Shown here one piece after another: positions 32,093 to 42,018 of a DNA stretch of 64,000 nucleotides. The notes beneath the pieces were generated by a model that was not told the origin of the DNA, made no database searches, and worked only from the letters and a program-made list of their open reading frames with translations. The DNA comes from Mammaliicoccus sp. Dog046. GTDB lineage: Bacteria; Bacillota; Bacilli; Staphylococcales; Staphylococcaceae. Position 1 is the first letter of the stretch; every line of letters begins with the position of its first letter. The DNA is taken from assembly GCF_034039665.1 (NCBI RefSeq), contig NZ_CP120131.1, forward strand, positions 1 to 64,000, given 5' to 3'. The translations under genes were made by a program, and so were the position numbers.

Positions 32093-32977
32093 TTAATGTA
32101 TTTCTCTTTTTTTGAAGCGTCCACCTTTAACTTCGCTCACATCACCAATAGATAAGAATGCTGAATTATCTATTTCTGTTACGATGTCTTTCAGTTTTGA
32201 TTCTTCTAGTCTCGTAATCACACAGAATACGACTTTTTTATCTTCGCCTGTATATGCGCCTTCACCATTTAAGTATGTCACGCCTCTACCTAATCGATCG
32301 TTGATAGCTTCGCCAATATCTCTATATGTATCGCTAATAATCCATACAGCTTTTGATTCATCAAAGCCTTGCACGGTTACGTCTATTGTTTTTGCAGCGA
32401 TAAAATAGGCAATAACTGAGAACATTGCTGATTCCCAATTAAACACAAATCCAGCTGCAGTAAAAATGAAGAAGTTAATCAACATCACAATTTCTCCAAC
32501 TGAAAACGGTGCTTTACTACTAATGAGTATGGCACTAATTTCAGATCCGTCTAATGATCCACCATACCGGATAACGAGACCGACACCTAAACCAATAATC
32601 GCACCACCAAAAATTGTAACCAAGAATGTTTCTTTTATAAAAGGCTCAAAATGATGTAAATAAGCAGTTGTAATGGATAAGACTGTAATTGCGTAAATGG
32701 TCGAGATTGTAAATGTTTTCCCGATTTGCTTATAACCTAAGAAGAAAAAAGGAATGTTAAGTAAGAAAATAAATATTCCGAGTTTCAAATTGGTTAAATG
32801 ACTAAGGATAATCGCAATACCGACTATACCACCATCAAGTAAGTTATTCGGTACTAAAAATAATTCTAAGCCGATTCCCATAAGCACACTACCAACAGTG
32901 ATGAAAATGAGTCGTTTTAGAATTTCTCCTTTACTGAGTTTGCGATGTCCTTTCTTAATAACTTGCGCTTGCTCCAT
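32093..32977 (-). CDS. YitT family membrane protein (DUF161/DUF2179)
   Basis: A 294-residue membrane protein with five to six hydrophobic segments in the first 200 residues and a C-terminal DUF2179 domain. The family signatures GIGLELFLVPNNLLDGGIVG (about 38-57) and RYGGSLDGSEISAI (about 137-150) are visible. YitT proteins are common in Firmicutes and have no firm function; some are proposed transporters. The start follows AAAGGGATGATG on the minus strand. It is transcribed toward the repeat array. Confidence 0.88.
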   Translation of the reverse strand: MEQAQVIKKGHRKLSKGEILKRLIFITVGSVLMGIGLELFLVPNNLLDGGIVGIAIILSHLTNLKLGIFIFLLNIPFFFLGYKQIGKTFTISTIYAITVLSITTAYLHHFEPFIKETFLVTIFGGAIIGLGVGLVIRYGGSLDGSEISAILISSKAPFSVGEIVMLINFFIFTAAGFVFNWESAMFSVIAYFIAAKTIDVTVQGFDESKAVWIISDTYRDIGEAINDRLGRGVTYLNGEGAYTGEDKKVVFCVITRLEESKLKDIVTEIDNSAFLSIGDVSEVKGGRFKKREIH

Positions 32978-33083
32978 ATCATCATCCCTTTATTTGAGGT
33001 CTATTTATATTATATAAAAAAATTAAAATAAAATCTTGTATTCCGGTTATAAGTCATGCTATAATCTATCTTGTGTTAAAAAA

Positions 33084-33158
33084 GGCCCCTTGGTCAAGCG
33101 GTTAAGACACCGCCCTTTCACGGCGGTAACACGGGTTCGAATCCCGTAGGGGTCACCA
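33084..33158 (+). tRNA. tRNA-Glu (anticodon TTC)
   Basis: The cloverleaf begins GGCCCCTTGGTCAAGCGG and has anticodon stem-loop CCGCCCTTTCACGGCGG with TTC in the loop, the T-arm CGGGTTCGAATCCCG, and an encoded CCA end. Position between purA and walR matches other staphylococci. Confidence 0.97.
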
Positions 33159-33178
33159 TCTCAAATTTATACATATTA

Positions 33179-33251
33179 GGTCCCGTGGTGTAGCGGTTAA
33201 CATGCCTGCCTGTCACGCAGGAGATCGCGGGTTCGATTCCCGTCGGGACCG
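33179..33251 (+). tRNA. tRNA-Asp (anticodon GTC)
   Basis: Begins GGTCCCGTGGTGTAGCGG, with anticodon loop CTGTCAC (GTC), T-arm CGGGTTCGATTCCCG and acceptor end CGGGACC plus discriminator G. CCA is not encoded. It lies 20 nt after tRNA-Glu and is probably cotranscribed with it. Confidence 0.97.
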
Positions 33252-33257
33252 CTCATA

Positions 33258-33296
33258 AAGAGCTTAAGGCATTAATGTCTTAAGCTCTTATTTTTA
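33258..33296 (+). terminator. Terminator of the tRNA pair
   Basis: AAGAGCTTAAG and CTTAAGCTCTT, with GCATTAATGT between them and a T-rich tail. Confidence 0.88.
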
Positions 33297-33438
33297 TGAT
33301 GTTATTTAATGTTCATGAATAGATTACGATTACCGGCTCAGTACTGCAAAAAACTGAGCCGAAAACCACAATACCATCTCAATTACCAAAAAACTCCCCT
33401 ACAATTAATCTGAGCAACATAAAAAACAAAAAATAACG

Positions 33439-33482
33439 AAGGCTGGGACATTTAGCAAGATGTCCCAGCCTTTCTATTTTCA
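33439..33482. terminator. Hairpin upstream of walR
   Basis: AAGGCTGGGACAT and ATGTCCCAGCCTT around TTAGCAAG, followed by TCTATTTT. It resembles the third hairpin of the dispersed repeat at 6468 and 28184. The rest of the 33297-33631 stretch shows no gene. Confidence 0.7.
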
Positions 33483-33631
33483 AAATCATGATACACTTTT
33501 TATAGTAAGGCATGATAATTACGCCAAACAATAGAATTAAAAGCCAAATAGTGTTAAATTATAGTATAGGATATCATGCACAATTGTGTGCTTATAGATA
33601 CTTATTTTCAATAAAGAAATGAGGTAAACGT

Positions 33632-34333
33632 ATGGCTAGAAAAATAGTAGTCGTTGATGATGAAAAACCAATAGCGGATATACTTGAATTTAATTTAAAA
33701 AAAGAAGGTTATGATGTTTATTGTGCATACGACGGAAATGATGCAGTAGAGTTGATATATGCTGAAGAACCTGACATTGTTTTATTAGATATTATGTTAC
33801 CAGGTAGAGATGGTATGGAAGTTTGTCGTGAAGTGCGTAAGAAATTTGAAATGCCAATTATTATGCTAACTGCGAAAGACTCTGAAATTGATAAAGTCCT
33901 TGGGTTAGAATTAGGTGCAGATGATTACGTTACGAAACCATTTTCAACTCGTGAGTTAATTGCGCGTGTGAAAGCAAACTTACGTCGCCATTATTCACAA
34001 CCAACACAAGCAACTGACGAAGAGACGAATGAAATAGTGATTAAAGATATCACTGTTTATCCAGATGCATACTCAATTAAAAAACGAGGTGCGGACATTG
34101 AATTAACACATCGTGAATTTGAGTTGTTTCATTATTTAGCGAAACATATTGGACAAGTTATGACACGTGAACACCTACTTCAAACAGTTTGGGGTTATGA
34201 CTATTTTGGTGATGTACGTACAGTGGACGTTACAATCCGTCGATTACGCGAAAAAATCGAAGACGATGCATCTCATCCAGAATATATTGTTACACGTAGA
34301 GGTGTGGGTTATTTCCTACAAACACAAGAGTAG
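33632..34333 (+). CDS. walR: Response regulator WalR (YycF)
   Basis: The essential OmpR-family regulator of cell-wall turnover. The 233-residue protein has a receiver domain with acidic pocket VVVDDEKP and phosphoacceptor Asp53 (in VLLDIMLPG), and a winged-helix output domain with [15 protein letters not shown] and [19 protein letters not shown] is GAGGT. It heads the wal operon, 9 nt before walK. Confidence 0.98.
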   Translation: MARKIVVVDDEKPIADILEFNLKKEGYDVYCAYDGNDAVELIYAEEPDIVLLDIMLPGRDGMEVCREVRKKFEMPIIMLTAKDSEIDKVLGLELGADDYVTKPFSTRELIARVKANLRRHYSQPTQATDEETNEIVIKDITVYPDAYSIKKRGADIELTHREFELFHYLAKHIGQVMTREHLLQTVWGYDYFGDVRTVDVTIRRLREKIEDDASHPEYIVTRRGVGYFLQTQE

Positions 34334-34342
34334 GCTGATCAT

Positions 34343-36184
34343 ATGAATTGGCTAAAGAAATTTCAATCCCTACACATTAAACTTGTCGTTATTTATGTTT
34401 TATTAATTATTATTGGTATGCAAATTATTGGTTTGTATTTTACAAACAGTCTTGAAAAAGAATTAACACGTAATTTCAAAACAAACATTGAACAACACGT
34501 GAAACAAATTAATTACAATATTAAAAAAACGTATAACTCTGATGATCCTAATCGAAATTTTCAAAAGGAAATTCAAAGTATTTTGGATGACTATGCCAAT
34601 AGAACAGAAATTGATGAAATTCGTTATATTGACCAAGATCAAATTATCGTTGCAACTTCGAAAGCAACGAACCAAAGTACTGTGAACCAAAAAGTAAATG
34701 ATAGTTCGGTTCAAAAGGCGTTATCCCTTGGAAAAGCAAATGACAAAATTGTGTTAAAAAATAATGCGACAGACAGTAATAGAGTTTGGGTTAAAAATAA
34801 ACCCGTCGAATATGATGGTGAAGTTGTCGGTGATATTTATGTAGAATCAGACATAGATTCAGTATACGAACAGCTGAATAACATTAACCAAATCTTTATT
34901 ATTGGTACGGCAATATCTTTATTAATTACAATTGTGTTAGGTTTCTTCATTGCGCGAACAATTACGAAACCAATATCTGATATGCGTAACCAAACTTTAG
35001 AAATGTCTAAAGGGAACTATACACAACGCGTGAAGATATACGGGAATGATGAAATTGGTGAACTTGCGCTATCATTTAATAATTTATCAAAACGTGTTCA
35101 AGAAGCACAAGCAAATACGGAAAGTGAGAAACGTCGTCTAGATTCAGTTATCACGCATATGAGTGATGGTGTATTAGCGACAGATAGACGTGGACGTGTG
35201 CGTATCATTAACGAAATGGCACTTAAAATGTTAGGGCTAGAGCGTTCAGAAGTAGATGCGAAACATATACTAGATGTATTGAACATTGATGATGATTATT
35301 CATTAGATGATTTACAAGAGAATAACGATAGTTTTGTAATTGATTTAAATGAAGAAGAGGGCATTATCGCACGTGTAAGCTTCAGTACGATTATACAAGA
35401 CACAGGCTTTATTAATGGTTACATTGCGGTGTTACACGATGTAACAGAACAGCATATTCTTGAGAACGAACGTCGCGAATTTGTGGCAAACGTTTCACAC
35501 GAATTACGTACACCATTAACATCTATGAGAAGCTATATTGAAGCATTAGAGGAAGGTGCTTGGAGAGATCCACAAGTGGCACCTACATTCTTAAATGTAA
35601 CAAGAGAAGAAACGGATCGTATGATACGTCTTGTAAATGATTTATTACAATTATCTAAAATGGACAGTTCAAGCGATCAAATGAATACGGAGTTGATAGA
35701 CTTCAAAATGTTCATTAACAAAATCATTAACAGACATGAAATGACACAAGGTAAGAACGTCACATTTGTACGTGATATTCCTGTAAAAGGATTGTTTGTT
35801 GAAATTGATCCAGATAAGATGACACAAGTGTTTGATAACGTTATTACAAATGCAATTAAGTACTCACAAGAGTCACATAAACGTGTAGAGTTTCATGTGA
35901 AACAAAATACGTTGTATAACAGAATGACCATTCAAATTAAAGATAATGGTATAGGTATACCTGTAAATAAAGTAGATAAAATCTTTGACCGCTTCTACCG
36001 TGTTGATAAAGCAAGAGCACGTAAGATGGGTGGTACAGGTTTAGGATTAGCCATTTCTAAAGAAATTGTTGAAGCGCATAAAGGTAGAATTTGGGCCAAC
36101 AGTAAAGAAGGTCAAGGAACTTCGATTTATATCACGTTACCATGTGAAGTCATGGATGATGAGTTTGGTGATTGGGATGCGTAA
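34343..36184 (+). CDS. walK: Sensor histidine kinase WalK (YycG)
   Basis: The membrane kinase partner of WalR, 613 residues. Order: membrane helix (about 13-35), extracytoplasmic PAS-like domain, second helix (about 183-204), HAMP, cytoplasmic PAS (about 260-370), HisKA with His386 in [11 protein letters not shown], and HATPase_c with DNGIGIP and GGTGLGL. The zinc ligands known in the S. aureus PAS domain (His271, Asp274, His364, Glu368) have counterparts His272, Asp275, His365 and Glu369. It overlaps walH by 8 nt. Confidence 0.98.
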   Translation: MNWLKKFQSLHIKLVVIYVLLIIIGMQIIGLYFTNSLEKELTRNFKTNIEQHVKQINYNIKKTYNSDDPNRNFQKEIQSILDDYANRTEIDEIRYIDQDQIIVATSKATNQSTVNQKVNDSSVQKALSLGKANDKIVLKNNATDSNRVWVKNKPVEYDGEVVGDIYVESDIDSVYEQLNNINQIFIIGTAISLLITIVLGFFIARTITKPISDMRNQTLEMSKGNYTQRVKIYGNDEIGELALSFNNLSKRVQEAQANTESEKRRLDSVITHMSDGVLATDRRGRVRIINEMALKMLGLERSEVDAKHILDVLNIDDDYSLDDLQENNDSFVIDLNEEEGIIARVSFSTIIQDTGFINGYIAVLHDVTEQHILENERREFVANVSHELRTPLTSMRSYIEALEEGAWRDPQVAPTFLNVTREETDRMIRLVNDLLQLSKMDSSSDQMNTELIDFKMFINKIINRHEMTQGKNVTFVRDIPVKGLFVEIDPDKMTQVFDNVITNAIKYSQESHKRVEFHVKQNTLYNRMTIQIKDNGIGIPVNKVDKIFDRFYRVDKARARKMGGTGLGLAISKEIVEAHKGRIWANSKEGQGTSIYITLPCEVMDDEFGDWDA

Positions 36185-37499
36185 TAGAGAAGTAATTAAA
36201 TCTATCATACTGTTTATACTTGTGTTAATAAGTATATTTATGACGTACCGTGTATGGACATTTACACCAGAACTAACAGATTTAGAATCTGATGTAAATA
36301 CAGATACACCAGCCATCGGACCGAAGATTAGTAAACCGATAGATAGCGTAATTATGCCATTTAGAATGATTAATAGAAATGGAACAGATGTGAAAGGTAC
36401 ATCTAACGCAAATGATATTAAGAAGATTACAAATCAACTGCTAAACAAAGATGTTGAGAAAGTAGATATTTTAAGCAGTGCGTCAGTTGTAGAACTTGCA
36501 GATTTGTCAGAGCGATATACGATTTTAGACTTCCCTGACAGTGTCCCAAGTGAAATGTACTTGAATCAAGTGTTAGGTTTGGATATGAGTACGTATCCGA
36601 AAATTAATTTTAATAGAATTTTAGTAGATACAAAATCATCTGACAAAGCAACTGTGTATTTATTGAGTGAGAACAAACAGAAGGCAATTAAATTGAAAAC
36701 ATCAATGAAGAGTCATGAGTTTGATCAAATGAATAAAGAAACAGCTAAAGATCTAAAACCATATACAGGCATTATTACGAATGAAATGACAACAAGTGAA
36801 ATTAATCAAATATATGTGCCAGAAGCAGCAGACAATATGAGTGTATACCGTTATGTTTCAAATCATATTTCTGTATCAGATTTAAATGACGTTATACTTG
36901 GCGATTCAGTTATTGCACGTAGTAAAGATAATCAAGTATCTACGTATAACAATAATACGGGTATTTCAAGTGTGAATGAAGATAAACAAACGTACCGTTA
37001 TTCCAACTTATCTGAAGATGAAAATCGACAGAAAGATATCTCTAAAGGCATTACAAATTCATTTAAATTTATAAATGAACACGCTGGATTTACCGATGAA
37101 TTCCGTTTGTTTGATACGGATCAAAAGACAGGTAAAGTAGACTATCAAATGTTCTTGAACAACTATCCAGTGTTTAATGATAACCATTTAGCGTCGATTG
37201 AAGCGGTTTGGGGAAGAGATGCGATTAATGAATATAATAGAGGGTTGATCACAACAGGTGTGGCAGTACCGTCTAAGAAGAAAGCAGATGAGCTTCCATC
37301 CTCAGAAGAAGTACGATTCGCACTAGCTTCCAATGCAGAAATTGATTTCTCTAAAGTTAGTAACATGGCAATTGGTTATGATTTATCATTACCACGCGAT
37401 GAAATTGATAATTTGCAGGATACCATTGAATTTACACCTAAATGGTATATCAAGTATGACGGTGAATGGAAAAGATATGAGAATGGAGGGCTAACTTAA
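36177..37499 (+). CDS. walH: WalRK regulator WalH (YycH)
   Basis: A membrane-anchored extracytoplasmic modulator of WalK. With start ATG 36177 ([10 protein letters not shown]) it has 440 residues; the frame is open farther upstream but that region lies in walK. One N-terminal membrane helix (about 7-24) is followed by a long extracytoplasmic part with the YycH repeat folds. The gene overlaps walK by 8 nt and walI by one base, so the three are coupled. Confidence 0.93.
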   Translation: MRNREVIKSIILFILVLISIFMTYRVWTFTPELTDLESDVNTDTPAIGPKISKPIDSVIMPFRMINRNGTDVKGTSNANDIKKITNQLLNKDVEKVDILSSASVVELADLSERYTILDFPDSVPSEMYLNQVLGLDMSTYPKINFNRILVDTKSSDKATVYLLSENKQKAIKLKTSMKSHEFDQMNKETAKDLKPYTGIITNEMTTSEINQIYVPEAADNMSVYRYVSNHISVSDLNDVILGDSVIARSKDNQVSTYNNNTGISSVNEDKQTYRYSNLSEDENRQKDISKGITNSFKFINEHAGFTDEFRLFDTDQKTGKVDYQMFLNNYPVFNDNHLASIEAVWGRDAINEYNRGLITTGVAVPSKKKADELPSSEEVRFALASNAEIDFSKVSNMAIGYDLSLPRDEIDNLQDTIEFTPKWYIKYDGEWKRYENGGLT

Positions 37500-38290
37500 T
37501 GGATTGGAAACATGCCAAGACACTCTTCATTATTGTGTTCGTGTTAGTAAACATTGGATTGATTGTTGTGTATATTAATAAAATTAATAACTCAGTCGTT
37601 CAAGAATCTAATGCGCAGTCTGAAGTTAACTTTTCTAAAGAAGGAATAAAAATTCCTAAATTACCAGAGTATGATGACAAAGAAATGCAAGCCATCACAG
37701 GTAGAAGTAAAACATTCAATTCGGATTCAGCAATCGGTGTGTATTCATTAACTGAAAAGGATACACAAATCAACAAAGACATCGATTTAGAAATCAATAA
37801 ACAGCAAAAGCAAAACACTTTTAAGCAGTTTATTGATAAAGAATCCTATAAAGGTAACCATTATCAATATAGTAAAGATGCTTCAAATAAGGATAAAGTA
37901 ATCTATGAACAAATGTATGATGGTTTGCCAATTTTGAGCAATAATAAAGGTCAAATAGCTTTTAATATAGAGAATGATAAAGCAAATAAATTTACGCAAA
38001 CATATTTAGATAAGCTGAAACCAGGTAACGGAGATAATAATCATAAGCAGAAAATCGCGACTGCACGTACGGCATTAGAAACGTTGTATTTTAATACGTA
38101 TTTGAAAAAAGGCGACACCGTGGAGTCTGTAAGATTAGGTTATTATAGTGTTGTTAAGGAAATTAGTGGACAAGTATTAGTGCCTTCTTGGGAAGTAAAA
38201 ATTAAGACTAAAGAAAACGGCAAACCAAAAACGAAATACTTGTATATAGATGCAATTAAACCTGAATCTACCGTGTTAGAAGAATCGTAA
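37499..38290 (+). CDS. walI: WalRK regulator WalI (YycI)
   Basis: A 263-residue membrane-anchored protein that acts with WalH on WalK. The N-terminal helix (about 8-26) follows [10 protein letters not shown], typical of YycI. The extracytoplasmic part ends in a YycH/YycI-like fold with KYLYIDAIKPE. It starts on the last base of walH (TAATG). Confidence 0.93.
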   Translation: MDWKHAKTLFIIVFVLVNIGLIVVYINKINNSVVQESNAQSEVNFSKEGIKIPKLPEYDDKEMQAITGRSKTFNSDSAIGVYSLTEKDTQINKDIDLEINKQQKQNTFKQFIDKESYKGNHYQYSKDASNKDKVIYEQMYDGLPILSNNKGQIAFNIENDKANKFTQTYLDKLKPGNGDNNHKQKIATARTALETLYFNTYLKKGDTVESVRLGYYSVVKEISGQVLVPSWEVKIKTKENGKPKTKYLYIDAIKPESTVLEES

Positions 38291-38329
38291 ACCACGAAAG
38301 AGATGCAGTATTAAAGGAGATGAACACTT

Positions 38330-39121
38330 GTGATCGCAATGAGCGTACTCGCAAGTGGCAGTACAGGAAATGCCACTTATATAGAATCAGATAAAGGAAG
38401 TTTACTCGTTGATGCGGGATTAACAGGCAAGAAGATTGAAGGACTATTTCAACAAATAGACCGCAATATTAGCGATTTAGAAGGTATCCTCGTAACCCAT
38501 GAACACATTGATCATATTAAAGGATTAGGTGTATTAGCAAGAAAGTATAAATTGCCGATTTATGCGAATAAGAAAACATGGCAGATGATAGACGCTAAAG
38601 ATAAGAACATCCCGCTTGATCAGAAGTTTAACTTTGAACCATATGAGACAAAGACTTTGGCAGGCATAGATATCGAGTCATTTAGTGTGTCTCACGATGC
38701 CATCGACCCACAGTTCTATATCTTTAATCACGATTATAAAAAGTTAACAATGATTACAGATACAGGTTATGTGTCAGATAGAATGAAAGGCATGATACAT
38801 GGTAGTGATGCTTTTGTATTTGAAAGTAATCATGATGTGGATATGTTGAGAATGGGTAGATACCCTTGGAAGACGAAACAACGTATATTAGGTGATATGG
38901 GTCACGTATCCAATGAAGACGCAGCACACGCAATGTGTGACGTTATTACAGGAAGTACGAAACGCATCTATTTATCACATTTAAGTCAAGACAATAACAT
39001 GAAAGACCTTGCACGAATGAGCGTAGGGCAAGTACTTAACGAACATGATATTGATACTAAAAAAGAAGTCATCTTATGTGATACAGATAAAGAAACAGCA
39101 ACACCAATATATTATATTTAA
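38330..39121 (+). CDS. walJ: MBL-fold metallohydrolase WalJ (YycJ)
   Basis: A 263-residue metallo-beta-lactamase-fold enzyme, last gene of the wal operon. The metal-binding motif [10 protein letters not shown] lies near residues 58-67, with further ligands in MITDTGYV and YLSHLSQDN. Bacillus YycJ is an exonuclease-like protein linked to DNA repair. The GTG at 38330 follows AAAGGAG; the ATG 9 nt later would also work. The operon ends in the terminator at 39129. Confidence 0.92.
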   Translation: MIAMSVLASGSTGNATYIESDKGSLLVDAGLTGKKIEGLFQQIDRNISDLEGILVTHEHIDHIKGLGVLARKYKLPIYANKKTWQMIDAKDKNIPLDQKFNFEPYETKTLAGIDIESFSVSHDAIDPQFYIFNHDYKKLTMITDTGYVSDRMKGMIHGSDAFVFESNHDVDMLRMGRYPWKTKQRILGDMGHVSNEDAAHAMCDVITGSTKRIYLSHLSQDNNMKDLARMSVGQVLNEHDIDTKKEVILCDTDKETATPIYYI

Positions 39122-39128
39122 AGTAAGA

Positions 39129-39160
39129 AGGGACCATCATTGCGATGGTCCCTATTTTTA
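39129..39160 (+). terminator. Terminator of the wal operon
   Basis: AGGGACCATC and GATGGTCCCT around ATTGC, followed by ATTTTTATT. Confidence 0.92.
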
Positions 39161-39190
39161 TTGAGTTAAGATATGTTGGATTAGGAGATG

Positions 39191-39227
39191 AGATATAGTG
39201 CGATTCGGTGTCAATCGCACTATATCT
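39191..39227. repeat. Solitary hairpin related to the 52-bp repeat
   Basis: Perfect 15-bp arms AGATATAGTGCGATT and AATCGCACTATATCT around CGGTGTC. It shares the GAGATAT.GTGCGATT core and the loop type of the array at 31476-31985, with compensated changes in the arms. Confidence 0.8.
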
Positions 39228-39337
39228 TTCCTCACTTCCTTACCTCATTCCAATATCCAGATTTTATAGGGTTTTATTTCAATTTACTGATAACTATACT
39301 ATAATAAATGTAATATTATTGATCGGAGGTGTTGGTA

Positions 39338-39451
39338 TTGTTCTTAGAAGTTGCGAAGCGTCTACGTTTTATTCATGTTGTACGCGGAAAATTTGCGATT
39401 GAAATTTTAAATTGGTGGAGTCTGTCCTTTTATAAAAATTTCAACTTCTAG
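39338..39451 (+). CDS. Leader peptide upstream of the ABC-F gene
   Basis: A 37-codon ORF starting TTG at 39338, 8 nt after the strong RBS GGAGG, reading MFLEVAKRLRFIHVVRGK and ending with TAG at 39449. It looks like the regulatory leader peptides of inducible ribosome-protection ABC-F genes. Its stop overlaps sequence that can pair with the RBS-masking hairpin downstream. Translation is inferred, not shown. Confidence 0.55.
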   Translation: MFLEVAKRLRFIHVVRGKFAIEILNWWSLSFYKNFNF

Positions 39452-39493
39452 GGGAATACTAACGCAAATCTTTCCTCTAGAAACATAGAGGAG
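39448..39493 (+). promoter_or_regulatory. Alternative hairpins controlling the ABC-F RBS
   Basis: TTCCTCTA (39472-39479) can pair with TAGAGGAG (39486-39493), hiding the RBS AGAGGAG of the ABC-F gene. The same TTTCCTCTAG can instead pair with CTAGGGGAA at 39448-39456, at the leader-peptide stop, which would free the RBS. A stem TTGAAATTTT / AAAATTTCAA inside the leader ORF adds a further alternative. Confidence 0.55.
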
Positions 39494-39502
39494 AATTGAA
39501 AA

Positions 39503-41125
39503 ATGAATATATTAAATGTTGCACAAGTGACGAAATCTTTTACTGGTGATGTCTTGTTTGAAAATATCAAATTTGAAGTAAATGAAAATGATAGAATCGG
39601 TCTTATTGGCCGTAATGGTGAAGGTAAGACAACCTTATTTAAATTGATAACTGGAGAAGAGCATCCGAATCATGGTCATATAAGTTTGTCGAAAGAGAAA
39701 AAAGTAGGGATACTCAGTCAAATCCCTGATTTCCCAGGTAATATGATAGTGATGGATTGTCTGGAGAGTGTATTTACTGAACTTAAGCAAATCGAGATAA
39801 GAATGAATGAATTAGAAGAGAGTATGACAAATGACTCTGCTAATATTGAAAAGTTATTAAATCAGTATGCAAATTTGCAAGAACGATATGAAAAATTAGG
39901 CGGTTATGAAAAAGAAAGTCAAATTAACTTTGTCATGCATGGTCTTAAAATAGATCAACTTTCTATGAGAGAATGGTCCCAATTATCAGGAGGAGAAAGA
40001 ACGAAGATAGGTCTGGCGATGTTGCTTCTCCAAATGCCAGAATTGTTGCTACTTGATGAGCCAACGAATCATTTGGACATTGATAGTATTGAATGGTTAA
40101 CAAAATTTATTAAAAATTATCGTGGTGCGATAATGATTATTTCTCACGATCGGTACTTTTTAGATGAGACAGTATCAAAGATAATTGAAATAGATCAACA
40201 ACAACTACATGTATACCACGGAAATTACAGTTATTTTGTTCAAGAGAAAGTAGAACGCATTTTACGAGAATACAATGAATATAAAGATCAACAGAAAAAA
40301 ATTCAAAAAATGAAAGCACAGATAAAACAATTAAAAATCTGGGCCAATCAAGCTGTTCCGCCTAATGCGTCCATGCATCGTCGTGCTAAAAGTATGGAGA
40401 AAGCACTTGCGCGTATTGAGGTTAAAAGAAAACCAATAATAGATGCTAAAAAAATGACTTTGGATATGAAAGCTGTTGATAAATCATCAAAAGACATCTA
40501 TACGCTCGTTGATATCGCTAAGATGTATGATGAAGTATTGTTTGAAAATCTAAATATGAAAATACGTCGAAATGAAAGAGTAGCGATTATCGGCGCGAAT
40601 GGAACAGGAAAAAGTACAATCCTTAAAATGTTTATAGGTGAAGTAGAACCAGATGAAGGGGAACTTATAGTAGCACCCAACATCAAAGTGGGATATTTAT
40701 CTCAACATCATTTTAATAAAGAAACAGATACCGTTATAGAAGCCTATCGGGCATATGCATCTGTAACAGAAGGAGAAGCACGTAATCATTTAGCAGGTTA
40801 TTTATTTTATGGTTACGATGTGTTTAAGAAAGTGAAGGATTTAAGCGGTGGCGAAAAAATGAGGCTGAGATGGGCGCAAATTATGTCTAATAACTTTAAC
40901 GTCTTAATCCTGGATGAACCAACGAATCACTTAGACATTGAATCGAAAGAAATGCTTGAAGATGCGCTAAGTAAATTTGAAGGCACAATTATAGCCGTAT
41001 CACACGATCGATTTTTCCTTGATAAATTCTTTGAACAAACATATTGGATTCAAAACGGTGAAGTGACGAAGTATCTAGGGAATTATAGTTATGCAAAAGA
41101 GAAGCGAAATGAAAAAAACGAATAA
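39503..41125 (+). CDS. sal: Sal-type ABC-F ribosome protection protein
   Basis: A 540-residue tandem ATPase without membrane segments. Walker A motifs are GRNGEGKTT (about 37) and GANGTGKST (about 367), signatures LSGGERTKIGLA and LSGGEKMRLRWA, Walker B LLLLDEPTNHLD and LILDEPTNHLD, with an interdomain linker of about 80 residues between them. Length and position between walJ and rlmH match the sal genes of Mammaliicoccus, which confer resistance to lincosamides, streptogramin A and pleuromutilins. The exact variant and phenotype cannot be settled by eye. A leader peptide and RBS hairpin precede it. Confidence 0.85.
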   Translation: MNILNVAQVTKSFTGDVLFENIKFEVNENDRIGLIGRNGEGKTTLFKLITGEEHPNHGHISLSKEKKVGILSQIPDFPGNMIVMDCLESVFTELKQIEIRMNELEESMTNDSANIEKLLNQYANLQERYEKLGGYEKESQINFVMHGLKIDQLSMREWSQLSGGERTKIGLAMLLLQMPELLLLDEPTNHLDIDSIEWLTKFIKNYRGAIMIISHDRYFLDETVSKIIEIDQQQLHVYHGNYSYFVQEKVERILREYNEYKDQQKKIQKMKAQIKQLKIWANQAVPPNASMHRRAKSMEKALARIEVKRKPIIDAKKMTLDMKAVDKSSKDIYTLVDIAKMYDEVLFENLNMKIRRNERVAIIGANGTGKSTILKMFIGEVEPDEGELIVAPNIKVGYLSQHHFNKETDTVIEAYRAYASVTEGEARNHLAGYLFYGYDVFKKVKDLSGGEKMRLRWAQIMSNNFNVLILDEPTNHLDIESKEMLEDALSKFEGTIIAVSHDRFFLDKFFEQTYWIQNGEVTKYLGNYSYAKEKRNEKNE

Positions 41126-41208
41126 ATTAGTATTTGAGATTAGCCTTTATTAATGCAATGTTAAGATTTGGGGATAACTTGTAGAGTTATGAACAGATAT
41201 ACCCACAG

Positions 41209-41435
41209 TTATCCACTACTGTCCACAAAATGTGCATAAAATACATAGTTATCCACATAATTGTCCACATTGTATAAATTTCAGTGGATAAATCAATGCT
41301 AAATGTATAAAAATAAACAAATTCATCCACGATTAATATACAAAAAAGACGAAATCTTGATATAATAATAAATAAAACTGTGCATAAGTTAATAAGTTGT
41401 GGATAACTTTTGATTAAATGAATAAAGGTGGATAA
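41209..41435. promoter_or_regulatory. DnaA-box cluster upstream of rlmH
   Basis: Perfect TTATNCACA matches lie at 41231-41239 (TGTGCATAA), 41249-41257 (TTATCCACA), 41379-41387 (TGTGCATAA) and 41398-41406 (TGTGGATAA). One-mismatch copies lie at 41209, 41261, 41283 and 41427, the last overlapping the rlmH RBS. The sequence between is AT-rich. This gene-free stretch of about 300 bp resembles oriC more than an ordinary promoter. Confidence 0.75.
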
Positions 41436-41437
41436 AA

Positions 41438-41917
41438 ATGAAGATAACAATCATAACAGTCGGTAAACTTAAAGAGAAGTACTGGAAGCAAGCCGTAGAC
41501 GAATATAATAAGAGACTCGGTGCCTATACGAAGACAGAGTTAATCGAAGTTCCTGATGAAAAAGCACCGGATAATATGAGTGAGAAAGATATAGAAATCG
41601 TGAAAGAAAAAGAAGCAGATCGAATCATGTCGAAAATTAAACAAGACAGCCACGTTATTACCCTGGAAATACAAGGGAAGATGTTAACAAGTGAAGGATT
41701 AAGTAAAGAAATCGATCAACTCATGACACGAGGTAATTCACACATCACATTCATCATTGGCGGATCAAACGGATTACACAGCAAAGTATTGCAACGCAGC
41801 AACTATGCCCTATCCTTCAGCAAAATGACCTTCCCACATCAAATGATGAAAGTCGTCTTAATGGAACAAATCTACCGCGCATTTAAAATAATGCGAGGGG
41901 AAGCTTATCACAAATAA
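41438..41917 (+). CDS. rlmH: 23S rRNA (pseudouridine1915-N3)-methyltransferase RlmH (OrfX)
   Basis: A SPOUT-class methyltransferase for 23S rRNA position 1915. The 159-residue protein has the SAM-binding [13 protein letters not shown] (about 106-118) and the C-terminal knot region [25 protein letters not shown]. Its last codons (GEAYHK) form the integration site of SCC elements, and one is integrated here without changing the protein. RBS AAAGGTGG overlaps a DnaA-box-like sequence. Confidence 0.98.
   Translation: MKITIITVGKLKEKYWKQAVDEYNKRLGAYTKTELIEVPDEKAPDNMSEKDIEIVKEKEADRIMSKIKQDSHVITLEIQGKMLTSEGLSKEIDQLMTRGNSHITFIIGGSNGLHSKVLQRSNYALSFSKMTFPHQMMKVVLMEQIYRAFKIMRGEAYHK
41897..41917 (+). mobile_element. 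SCC attachment site at the rlmH 3' end
   Basis: GGGGAAGCTTATCACAAATA plus A covers the last rlmH codons and the stop. It recurs at 57581-57601 with two differences. This is the chromosome-side junction of the SCC element. Confidence 0.9.
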
Positions 41918-42018
41918 AACTAAAAAATAAGGTGCTTTAGAAGAAGTGTAATTTTAAAATTGTCATAGTATTTATGGTTAATTAACTATCAAAATTAAAC
42001 TAAAAGGGCGTGTTAATA

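Noticed and set aside
39208..39402. 64-residue plus-strand open frame between walJ and the ABC-F gene
   Set aside because: It starts within a hairpin repeat and has no RBS; the better-supported ORF in this leader is 39338-39451 in another frame.
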